In this document: piece after piece, positions 17,321 to 24,402 of the stretch
How positions within the stretch are numbered: position 1 is the stretch's first letter
How the letters are laid out: each line of letters starts with the position of its first letter
Assembly: GCF_002479325.1 (NCBI RefSeq)
Contig: NZ_DLMO01000116.1
Span: forward strand, 1-32,967
DNA: 32,967 bases
Origin: Brevundimonas sp. UBA7534
GTDB taxonomy: Bacteria > Pseudomonadota > Alphaproteobacteria > Caulobacterales > Caulobacteraceae
Direction of reading: 5' to 3'
Program-made: the position numbers and the translations under genes
The notes under the pieces: model-generated
What the model was told of the DNA's origin: nothing
Database searches by the model: none
What the model saw: only the letters and a program-made list of their open reading frames with translations

Positions 17321-18718
17321 CGCATCATCCAAGCGCCCGAGACTTTCGTCGCGCCCAAGGGCAGCCAAAGTCCGTGCAATGTCCGGCGAAGTTGACCCGG
17401 CGGTAAGCGCCGCGCGCATCGGCGGGCCGATCTTGCCGAACCCGACGCTCTCGTCTTCGGCGAACGCCTTCAGCTCGGCTTCCAGGGCGAAGACGTCCCA
17501 CGACTGAAACAGCGCCAGCCGGTCGCGCAGCCGCCCCAGACGCTCCAGGGTCTCGCCCGTCAGCAGCGCCTGGCCCTTTTCATCCGGCGTCAGGGGGCGG
17601 GGCTTTAGAACGAAGACGGTCTGATCGGCCAGTTCCAGAACCGTCTTGGCGCGATCCTTGACGAAGGGCAGGGCGCGCTGGAGGCGGCCCTCGTCGTCCT
17701 CACGCAGGGCATGGCCGCGCGCCAAATGCACATCCAGGGCCAGCTTGGCCAGACGCTCGTCTTCCGCCAGGCGAAGCCAGTGGGCGTTGACGTGGGCCAG
17801 CTTGTCGAAGTCCAGCCGGGCCGGAGCCTTGCCGATCCCCTTGAAATCGAACCAGGCTATCGCCTGTTCGTCGCTGAACAGCTCGTCGTCGCCATGAGAC
17901 CAGCCCAAGCGGGCCAGATAGTTCCGCATCGCCTCGGGCAGATAGCCCATCTCGGCGTATTCATGGACGGCCTGGGCGCCGTGACGCTTGCTGAGCTTGG
18001 CGCCGTCGGGGCCGTGGATCAGGGGAATGTGGGCGAAGGTGGGGCGCGACCAATCCAGGGCGTCGTATATCAGGCTCTGGCGGGCGGCGTTGTTCAGGTG
18101 ATCGTCGCCGCGAATGACGTGGGTGACGCCCATGTCGTGGTCGTCCACCACCACGGCCAGATTGTAGGTCGGCGCGCCGTCCGATCGCAGCAGGACCAGG
18201 TCGTCCAGGTCCTGGGTCGACCAGCTGACGTCGCCCTGCACCTGGTCCGCGACGGTGACGGTCGCGCCCAGCGGACGGCGGAAGCGCACGACATGCGGAA
18301 GCGCCAGGTCGTCGACGGTCGGCTGGCGTTCGCGCCACGGCGACTCGAAGGCGCGCCTTTCGGCCTTGGCGACCTCGCGCAGACGCGCGGTCTCCTCGGG
18401 CGAGGTGAAGTCACGGTAGGCATGGCCGGTTTCCAGAAGCTGATCGACCACCTCGCGGTGCCGGTCGGCGCGGCTGAACTGGAACACCGGCTCGTCGTCG
18501 GCGAACAGCTCCAGCCAGCTGAGACCGTCGAAGATGGCCTTCACGGCGGCTTCGGTGGAGCGCTCCCGATCGGTGTCCTCGACGCGGATCAGGAAACGCC
18601 CGCCGTGTGCGCGGGCATACAGCCAGTTGAAAAGCGCCGTGCGAGCGCCTCCTATGTGGAGGTAGCCGGTCGGCGAGGGGGCGAAGCGCGTGACGACGGT
18701 GGAGGAAGGGGAGGTCAT
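17294..18718 (-). CDS. gltX: Glutamyl-tRNA synthetase
   Basis: Charges tRNA-Glu for protein synthesis. The 474-residue class I synthetase has the HIGH-type motif in FAPSPTGYLHIGGARTA (H21-IGG), the KMSKS-type KLSKRHG at 241-247, VIRGDDHLNN, and a C-terminal anticodon-binding domain. ATG 18718 is the only start that keeps the Rossmann strand complete. Its start codon overlaps that of divergent comEC in CATG, so its promoter lies inside comEC; a ttataa hexamer at 18745-18750 could be a -10 box, and no purine-rich ribosome-binding site is visible. It is followed by gltA on the same strand. Confidence 0.97.
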   Translation of the reverse strand: MTSPSSTVVTRFAPSPTGYLHIGGARTALFNWLYARAHGGRFLIRVEDTDRERSTEAAVKAIFDGLSWLELFADDEPVFQFSRADRHREVVDQLLETGHAYRDFTSPEETARLREVAKAERRAFESPWRERQPTVDDLALPHVVRFRRPLGATVTVADQVQGDVSWSTQDLDDLVLLRSDGAPTYNLAVVVDDHDMGVTHVIRGDDHLNNAARQSLIYDALDWSRPTFAHIPLIHGPDGAKLSKRHGAQAVHEYAEMGYLPEAMRNYLARLGWSHGDDELFSDEQAIAWFDFKGIGKAPARLDFDKLAHVNAHWLRLAEDERLAKLALDVHLARGHALREDDEGRLQRALPFVKDRAKTVLELADQTVFVLKPRPLTPDEKGQALLTGETLERLGRLRDRLALFQSWDVFALEAELKAFAEDESVGFGKIGPPMRAALTAGSTSPDIARTLAALGRDESLGRLDDALQQTRYAS

Positions 18719-20894
18719 GGGGGAGGGGTCCGTAAGCGAGGCCCTTATAAACCCCGACGCGGCAAAGCCTACCCCCTTGGCCCGATTGCGGGGATGGCTG
18801 GCGGCGCAGGTCGAGGCGCAGGCGCTGCGGTGGCGGCTGTGGACGCCGGTGGCCTTCGGCGGCGGATGCGCGGCCTATTTCGCCCTGCGGGCGGAGCCGT
18901 CGTTGTGGCCGCTTCTGATCGCCGGCGGCGCCCTGTTCGCGCTCTGGCTGACAGCACGGCGACGCGGGATGTCGCGCCGTTGGACCCTGTGGCTTCTGCT
19001 CGTCGCCTGTTTCGCCCTGGGGCTGTGCGCGGCCAAGGCGCGCTTGCTCGCCGTCGCGGCCCCCATCGCCCCAGCGATGACCGAGCCGACGACCATCGAA
19101 GGCTGGGTCATCGATGTCGACAGTCCGGGCGAGAACGGCCATCGGATCGTCGTCGCGCCTGTCCGCATACGGGGCCTGGCGCCGGAAGCGACGCCGGTGC
19201 GACTGCGCGCGACGGTCAAGGGCGAACCGCCGCCGCCCGGCGCGCCGATCCGCGTGTTCGCCATTCTGAACCCGCCGCCTGCGCCGGCCAGTCCGGGGGC
19301 CTACGACTTTGCGCGCAACGCCTTCTTTCAGGGGATGGGCGGCGTCGCCTTCTCGCTGTCCCCGACCCGACCCGCCGTGCTGGAGGAGCCGCCCTGGAGG
19401 CTGCGCCTGGTCATGCGGATCAACGCCGCCCGCTATGCCTTGGCGCAGAAGATCGTAGCGCGGCTGGGCGAGCGCACCGGCGGGATCGCCGCCGCCATGG
19501 TGACCAGCCACGAGACCTGGATCAGCCAGGACGACCTGGACGTGATGCGCGATTCCGGCCTGGCGCACATCCTGTCGGTCTCCGGACTGCACATGGCCAT
19601 CGTCGGCGGCTTCGTCTTCTTCGCCGTGCGATTGGGCGTGGCGGCGTGGCCGTGGCTGGCGCTGAGAGCGCCGGGCAAGAAGATCGCCGCCGTCGCGGGC
19701 CTGGCGGCGGTCGGCGCCTATCTGATTGTATCCGGCGCGCCCGCTCCGGCAGAACGGGCCGCCATCACGGTCTCCATCGCCTTTCTGGCCATCCTGCTGG
19801 ATAGACAGGCGGTGACCATGCACGGACTGGCGGTCGCCGCCTTCGTGGTCCTGCTGATCCAGCCGGAGGCGGTGATGACGCCGGGCTTTCAGATGTCGTT
19901 CGCCGCCACCGCCGCCCTGATCGCCTTGGTGGAGGCCTGGCCGAAGCGGACGCGAGAGATTTCCGCGCCCTGGCCTATCGTCGCCGTTCAAAGGTTCGCG
20001 ACCTGGATCACTGCGGCGGTGGCGGCCAGCCTGGTCGCTGGCATGGCGACCGGCCCCTTCGCCATGCAGCATTTCAACCGCACGGCCATGTATGGCTTGA
20101 TCGCCAATCTGGGCACGTCACCGGTGGCGGACTTCGTCCTGATGCCCGCTCTGGCCCTGGGGGCGGCGCTGGAGCCGCTGGGCCTGGGAGGACCGTTCCT
20201 CGCCTTGGCGGGATGGGGCGTCGACACGATGTTGGCGATCGGCGAATGGACCGCCGGCCTGCCGGGGGCGGTCAAGTCCGTCTCCAGCGCGCCGGATTTC
20301 GTCCTGCCCATCGCCTTCGTCGGCGTTCTGTTCATGTGCCTGTGGACCGGGCGACTGCGGTGGGCTGGGCTGCCTATGGCGGCCGCTGTCCTGATATGGC
20401 CGCGGCCGCCCGCGCCGGACCTCTGGATCGGGGAAGAGGGGACCAACGCCGCCTATCGGATCGAGGGGCAGGCCATCGTCGTTCGGCCGGGTGTCCGAAC
20501 CTACGCCGCCGACCTGTGGGCCCGTCGTCGCGGACTGACCCCGACCGAGAGAAGGCCCGACTGGACGTGCACGCGGTTTTCGTGCGCTCCGCCGGCCGAC
20601 GCCGCCGCTCCGGTCGCTTTGTGGTGGGGACGTCGAGCGCCGGATGCGACGCAACTGGAGGCCCTGTGCCGTTCGGCTCCCGTGGTCAGCGTCCGCGCTA
20701 CGATTCCCAGTCTGCCGCCCGCCTGCAGCCATCGTCTGGTGCTGGACGGCGTCGATCTGGCGCGCGGTGGAGCCGCCGAACTGTGGCGCGCGCCCACGCC
20801 GTCGGGCTGGAAGGCCGTCTGGACGGCCGATGTGCGCGGCGACCGGCCGTGGACGCGCGCGGCCGGCGATGCCTTCAGTGGTAACGGCGGATAA
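18717..20894 (+). CDS. comEC: ComEC/Rec2-family DNA-uptake channel protein
   Basis: Inner-membrane channel that carries single-stranded DNA into the cytoplasm during transformation. The 725-residue protein has an N-terminal DUF4131 region with membrane helices and an OB-like soluble part (about 1-230), then the Competence domain with HILSVSGLHMAIVGG and many helices (about 245-540). The remaining C-terminus keeps only a degenerate soluble domain: I find no HxHxDH metal motif, so the metallo-beta-lactamase nuclease seems absent or inactive. ATG 18717 has aggaagg 8 bases upstream; a GTG at 18690 is possible. It overlaps the end of lexA by 20 bases. Confidence 0.93.
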   Translation: MGEGSVSEALINPDAAKPTPLARLRGWLAAQVEAQALRWRLWTPVAFGGGCAAYFALRAEPSLWPLLIAGGALFALWLTARRRGMSRRWTLWLLLVACFALGLCAAKARLLAVAAPIAPAMTEPTTIEGWVIDVDSPGENGHRIVVAPVRIRGLAPEATPVRLRATVKGEPPPPGAPIRVFAILNPPPAPASPGAYDFARNAFFQGMGGVAFSLSPTRPAVLEEPPWRLRLVMRINAARYALAQKIVARLGERTGGIAAAMVTSHETWISQDDLDVMRDSGLAHILSVSGLHMAIVGGFVFFAVRLGVAAWPWLALRAPGKKIAAVAGLAAVGAYLIVSGAPAPAERAAITVSIAFLAILLDRQAVTMHGLAVAAFVVLLIQPEAVMTPGFQMSFAATAALIALVEAWPKRTREISAPWPIVAVQRFATWITAAVAASLVAGMATGPFAMQHFNRTAMYGLIANLGTSPVADFVLMPALALGAALEPLGLGGPFLALAGWGVDTMLAIGEWTAGLPGAVKSVSSAPDFVLPIAFVGVLFMCLWTGRLRWAGLPMAAAVLIWPRPPAPDLWIGEEGTNAAYRIEGQAIVVRPGVRTYAADLWARRRGLTPTERRPDWTCTRFSCAPPADAAAPVALWWGRRAPDATQLEALCRSAPVVSVRATIPSLPPACSHRLVLDGVDLARGGAAELWRAPTPSGWKAVWTADVRGDRPWTRAAGDAFSGNGG

Positions 20895-21570
20895 GGCCCA
20901 CCAGCTTGCCCTGAACCTCAACCTGGTCGGGGCCGAAGATACGGGTTTCGTAGTTCCGATTCGCGGGCTCCAACGCGATGGAGGCGCCCTTGCGGCGCAG
21001 GCGCTTGAGCGTCGCCTCCTCGCCCTCGACCAAGGCCACGACGATCTCGCCATTGTGGGCCGTGTCGCCCTTTCGGATGACCACCAGATCGCCGTTAAGA
21101 ATACCGGCCTCGATCATGGAATCGCCCTCGATCTCGAGGACGTAGTGGTCGCCGCGACCCAGCATGGATTCCGGGACGGGCAGGCGCTCGCGTTCGTGCT
21201 GGATGGCCGCGATCGGGGTGCCGGCTGCGATCTTGCCCAGCAGGGGCAGTTCGCGAACGTCGTTGGCCGGCTCTGGCGGCGTCGTGCGAAGACCGCCGCC
21301 CTCGATCACGTCCGGCTTGAACCCGGCCCGACCGCGCGGCGCGCCGGCCGTCGCCTGTTCGGGCAGTTTCATCACCTCCAGCGCGCGGGCGCGGTGCGCC
21401 AGGCGACGAATGAAGCCGCGCTCCTCCAGGGCGGTGATCAGACGGTGGATGCCCGACTTGGACGCCAGGTCCAGCGCTTCCTTCATCTCGTCGAACGAGG
21501 GAGACACGCCCGTCTCCTGAATGCGTTCATGGATGAACATCAGCAGTTCGTGCTGCTTGCGCGTGAGCAT
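20875..21570 (-). CDS. lexA: SOS repressor LexA
   Basis: Represses DNA-damage genes and cleaves itself when RecA is active. The 231-residue protein has the N-terminal winged helix (MLTRKQHELLMFIHERIQ, then SPSFDEMKEALDLASKSG as recognition region), the Ala116-Gly117 cleavage site in KIAAGTP, catalytic Ser151 in GDSMIEAG and Lys189 in EATLKRL. ATG 21570 fits the family N-terminus and has gaggg 7 bases upstream; the frame is open 17 codons further but those codons cross the operator region. It overlaps comEC tail to tail by 20 bases. Two SOS boxes in its promoter show autoregulation. Confidence 0.98.
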   Translation of the reverse strand: MLTRKQHELLMFIHERIQETGVSPSFDEMKEALDLASKSGIHRLITALEERGFIRRLAHRARALEVMKLPEQATAGAPRGRAGFKPDVIEGGGLRTTPPEPANDVRELPLLGKIAAGTPIAAIQHERERLPVPESMLGRGDHYVLEIEGDSMIEAGILNGDLVVIRKGDTAHNGEIVVALVEGEEATLKRLRRKGASIALEPANRNYETRIFGPDQVEVQGKLVGLIRRYH

Positions 21571-21604
21571 CGCCTGGCCCTCATACGCCCCTTCCGTCGA
21601 ATCG

Positions 21605-21619
21605 GAACGAGCCGTGAAC
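21605..21619 (-). promoter_or_regulatory. SOS box 1 of lexA
   Basis: GAAC-gagccgt-GAAC on the plus strand, i.e. GTTC-N7-GTTC on the other strand: an exact match to the alphaproteobacterial LexA operator. It lies 35 bases upstream of the lexA start, downstream of the candidate -10 region. Confidence 0.85.
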
Positions 21620-21629
21620 ATATGGCGAT

Positions 21630-21644
21630 GTTCTGTAAGTGTTC
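21630..21644 (-). promoter_or_regulatory. SOS box 2 of lexA
   Basis: GTTC-tgtaagt-GTTC on the plus strand, an exact alphaproteobacterial SOS box and in opposite orientation to the box at 21605-21619, with centres 25 bp apart. It covers the likely -10 region and the spacer of the lexA promoter, so bound LexA would block RNA polymerase. Confidence 0.88.
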
Positions 21645-21658
21645 CTTCCTAATGTCAA
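21630..21658 (-). promoter_or_regulatory. Candidate lexA promoter
   Basis: A perfect TTGACA -35 box on the minus strand (21658-21653). At 16-17 bases spacing the -10 would be acagaa or cagaac (21636-21630), a weak match that overlaps SOS box 2. The -35 is convincing; the exact -10 is not. Confidence 0.55.
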
Positions 21659-21682
21659 CTTAACGGCGTTCGCCGCCAGACA

Positions 21683-22477
21683 TCAGGCGGCCAGCAACGT
21701 CCGGGTGGCGGCTTCCACGTCGGTCTGCCGCATCAGGCTTTCGCCCACCAATATGGCCTGGGCGTGGGCGGCCGAGACGCGCTCGACGTCCTCGGGCGTG
21801 AAGATGCCGCTTTCGGCCACCAGCAGGGCCTTGACCGGGCTGAGCATCGACAGCCGCTCGGTCGTCTCCAGATCGACCTCGAAGGTGCGAAGGGAACGGT
21901 TGTTGACGCCCACCAGATCGCCGCCCAGCGCGCAGGCGCGCGCCATCTCGGCCTCGTCGTGGGTCTCGATCAGGGCGTCCATGCCGAACCGCCCGGCCTC
22001 CGCCAGCAGTTCAGCCGCAAGGGCGTCGTCCACCATCGCCAGGATGATCAGGATGCAGTCGGCGCCCAGCGCCCGGCTCTCGGCCACCTGCCAGGGATCG
22101 ACGAGGAAATCCTTGCGAAGGCAGGGCAGGGAGACGGCAGCCCGCGCCTGGCCCAGGAAGGCGTCGTCGCCCTGGAAGCTGGGACCGTCGGTCAGAACCG
22201 ACAGACAGGCCGCGCCCCCGGCCTGGTAGGCCAGGGCCAGCGCCGGCGGATCGAAGTCGGCGCGGATCAGCCCCTTGGACGGACTGGCCTTCTTGATCTC
22301 GGCGATCAGGGCCGGGCGTCCGGTCTCCTCGACCTTGCGATCCAGGGCGTCGCGGAAGCCGCGCGGCGCGGAGGCGGCCAGGGCCAGCGTCTCGATGGCG
22401 TCCTGCGAGCGGGCGGCCTTGCGTGCGGCGATGTCCTCTCGCTTGTAGGCGGCGATGCGTTCCAGCACGTCGGTCAT
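21683..22477 (-). CDS. trpC: Indole-3-glycerol-phosphate synthase
   Basis: Closes the indole ring from CdRP in tryptophan synthesis. The 264-residue TIM-barrel protein shows the signature LIAEIKKASPSKG (K62, K63), the LTDGPSFQGD block, LRKDFLVDPWQV, and the phosphate-binding VGVNNRSLRTFEVD and AESGI segments. It is not fused to TrpF. Its start overlaps the trpD stop by four bases (ATGA). lexA follows on the same strand after 112 bases with its own promoter. Confidence 0.98.
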   Translation of the reverse strand: MTDVLERIAAYKREDIAARKAARSQDAIETLALAASAPRGFRDALDRKVEETGRPALIAEIKKASPSKGLIRADFDPPALALAYQAGGAACLSVLTDGPSFQGDDAFLGQARAAVSLPCLRKDFLVDPWQVAESRALGADCILIILAMVDDALAAELLAEAGRFGMDALIETHDEAEMARACALGGDLVGVNNRSLRTFEVDLETTERLSMLSPVKALLVAESGIFTPEDVERVSAAHAQAILVGESLMRQTDVEAATRTLLAA

Positions 22478-23511
22478 GCGTCCTCGTCCGTTTCCAGGGG
22501 CGCGGAGGTGATGTGGGCCAGGCGCTCCAGCGCCTGCGCGGCCCGGCCGTCGTCGATGGCGGCGGCGGCGAGCACGGCGCCCTCGGCCAGGTCGGCCGCG
22601 CGATCGGATACCACAAGGGCGGCGGCGGCGTTCAGCAACACGATGTCGCGGTAGGGACCGGACTGCCCCTCCAGCAGGGCACGCAGGGCGGCGGCGTTCG
22701 CCTCGCCGTCGCCGCCGCGAATGGAGTCCAGCGGCGCGTGCGGCAGGCCGGCGTCTTCAGGCGCGACCTGGAAGCGGCGAACCGCGCCGTCCTTCCATTC
22801 GGCGACCTCGGTGGGGCCGGACGTGGCCAGTTCGTCCAGGCCCTGGCCGTGGACGGTCCAGGCCCGCGTCGCGCCGAGCCGACCCAGCACTTCGGCCAGC
22901 GGCTCAAGCAGGCGCGGATCATAGACGCCCATGACCTGCCGTTTCGCGGATGCAGGATTCGAAAGCGGCCCCAATAGGTTGAATACTGTCCGAAATCCGA
23001 GTTCCGCCCTTACCGGCCCGACATGGCGCATGGCCCCGTGGTAGGCCGGGGCGAACAGGAAACAGATTCCGGCCTCGTCCAGCGCCCGGCGCTGCTGCGC
23101 GGGCGACGCCATCAGGTTCACGCCAAGGATCGACAAGACGTCGGAAGATCCTGATTTCGAAGAGATCGCGCGATTGCCGTGCTTGGCCACCTTCAGCCCG
23201 GTCCCGGCCAGGACGAGGGCAGCGGCGGTGGAGATGTTGTAGGTGTGCTGGCCGTCCCCGCCGGTGCCGCAGGTGTCGATCACCTCATAGGGATGATCCA
23301 GCGTCAGGGCGGCGTCGCGCATCGCCCCGGCGAAGGCGGCGATCTCGTCGACCGTCTCGCCCCGGATGCGCAGGGCGGTGACGGCGGCGGCAACCTGGGC
23401 CGGCGTCGGTTCGCCGCGCAGACAGGCGGCGAAAAAGTCGTGCGCCTGCTCGGACGTCAGCGGCTGGCCTTCGACCAGTCGGGCGAGGATCGGCTTGAAC
23501 CCGTCCGCCAT
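22474..23511 (-). CDS. trpD: Anthranilate phosphoribosyltransferase
   Basis: Transfers the phosphoribosyl group from PRPP to anthranilate, second step of the tryptophan branch. The 345-residue product shows the PRPP-binding block DTCGTGGDGQHTYNIST at 79-95, KHGNRAISSKSGSSDVL, and FLFAPAYHGAMRHVGPVR. It is a stand-alone enzyme, not fused to TrpG. One base separates it from trpG; it overlaps trpC by four bases. Confidence 0.98.
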   Translation of the reverse strand: MADGFKPILARLVEGQPLTSEQAHDFFAACLRGEPTPAQVAAAVTALRIRGETVDEIAAFAGAMRDAALTLDHPYEVIDTCGTGGDGQHTYNISTAAALVLAGTGLKVAKHGNRAISSKSGSSDVLSILGVNLMASPAQQRRALDEAGICFLFAPAYHGAMRHVGPVRAELGFRTVFNLLGPLSNPASAKRQVMGVYDPRLLEPLAEVLGRLGATRAWTVHGQGLDELATSGPTEVAEWKDGAVRRFQVAPEDAGLPHAPLDSIRGGDGEANAAALRALLEGQSGPYRDIVLLNAAAALVVSDRAADLAEGAVLAAAAIDDGRAAQALERLAHITSAPLETDEDA

Positions 23512-23512
23512 G

Positions 23513-24103
23513 TCAGGCGGCCGCGAGGCGCTTCACGCCGGCGATGTCCAGAAAATTGGCCAGCATGGCGTGGCCATGCTCGGTGGCGATGGATTCCGGG
23601 TGAAACTGGACGCCGTGGATAGGCCGGCTGCGGTGCTGCAGGCCCATGATCTCGCCATCGTCGGTCCAGGCCGTGATCTCGAGACAGTCGGGCAGGGTTT
23701 CGCGCTTCACCGCCAGGGAGTGATAGCGCGTGGCCGTGAAAGGCGACGGCAGACCAGCGAACAGGCTGCGCCCCTCGTGCACTATCGGCGAGGTCTTGCC
23801 ATGCATCAGGGTCTTGGCGCGCACCACTTCACCGCCGAAGGCCTGACCGATCGACTGATGGCCCAGACAGACGCCCAGGATCGGCATATCGGCGCGCGCG
23901 CTCTCGATCAGGGGAAGGCAAATTCCCGCCTGGTCCGGCGCGCACGGTCCGGGCGACAGCAGCACGGCCTGGGGGTTCAGCGCCCAAGTCTCGTCGACGC
24001 TCAGGTCGTCATTGCGCACCACATGGGTCGGCGCGCCCAACTCCGCGAGGTAGTGGACGAGGTTGTAGGTGAAGCTGTCGTAGTTATCGACGACGAGGAT
24101 CAT
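23513..24103 (-). CDS. trpG: Anthranilate synthase component II (glutamine amidotransferase)
   Basis: Releases ammonia from glutamine for anthranilate made by TrpE; such proteins may also serve 4-amino-4-deoxychorismate synthesis. The 196-residue class I amidotransferase has the nucleophile Cys79 in GVCLGHQ, His168 and Glu170 in FHPES, and the LSPGPCAP oxyanion block. ATG 24103 begins MILVVDNYDSFTYNL, the conserved family N-terminus, so the 12 codons open upstream are rejected. It has no good ribosome-binding site and a candidate promoter ends 8 bases before the start. Confidence 0.96.
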   Translation of the reverse strand: MILVVDNYDSFTYNLVHYLAELGAPTHVVRNDDLSVDETWALNPQAVLLSPGPCAPDQAGICLPLIESARADMPILGVCLGHQSIGQAFGGEVVRAKTLMHGKTSPIVHEGRSLFAGLPSPFTATRYHSLAVKRETLPDCLEITAWTDDGEIMGLQHRSRPIHGVQFHPESIATEHGHAMLANFLDIAGVKRLAAA

Positions 24104-24111
24104 GTTTGGGC

Positions 24112-24139
24112 TTCTAGGCCCGTGCGCCGCCCGCGCCAA
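24112..24139 (-). promoter_or_regulatory. Candidate near-leaderless promoter of trpG
   Basis: On the minus strand TTGGCG (24139-24134), a 16-bp spacer and CTAGAA (24117-24112). The -10 ends 8 bases before the trpG ATG, so transcription would start at or very near the start codon. The same arrangement is seen before tpiA. Prediction only. Confidence 0.35.
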
Positions 24140-24183
24140 GCCGGCTCGGCGGTAAAGCGCACGTTAACCGTCACGGTCGCCCA

Positions 24184-24402
24184 ATGACGCGACAGGAAGG
24201 GGCCGACCGCATGATCGATTCGACCGCACAGATCGCCATGGCGAAGACGCTGTTGGCCCATCCCAAGGTCGCTCCGCCCAGCGGCCTGGCGGCGCTTGGT
24301 GCGGCGACCCTGGCCGCCGCGGCCGCGATCGTGATGGCCGGGGTCGTGGTGCTGGGGCCGGGCGTGGCCATCGACGACCCTTCGGTCGTTCTCTCTCGCT
24401 AG
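24184..24402 (+). CDS. Small hypothetical membrane protein between trpG and trpE
   Basis: Unrecognised product of 72 residues, or 63 if it starts at ATG 24211, which has aggaagg 12 bases upstream. The C-terminal half is one long hydrophobic Ala/Val-rich segment (ALGAATLAAAAAIVMAGVVV), so a single-pass membrane protein is likely. Third codon positions are strongly G/C, as in the true genes around it. It lies opposite to and between trpG and trpE; its TAG stop and the trpE stop share the palindrome CTAG at 24399-24402. Coding status is supported by composition only. Confidence 0.55.
   Translation: MTRQEGADRMIDSTAQIAMAKTLLAHPKVAPPSGLAALGAATLAAAAAIVMAGVVVLGPGVAIDDPSVVLSR

Noticed and set aside
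18411..20072. A 553-codon minus-strand frame opposite comEC
   Set aside because: Low-complexity Arg/Gly/Asp-rich product, antisense to the recognised ComEC membrane protein.
21659..21682. Terminator between trpC and lexA
   Set aside because: Only a 4-bp cggc/gccg stem without a T-tract on the minus strand.
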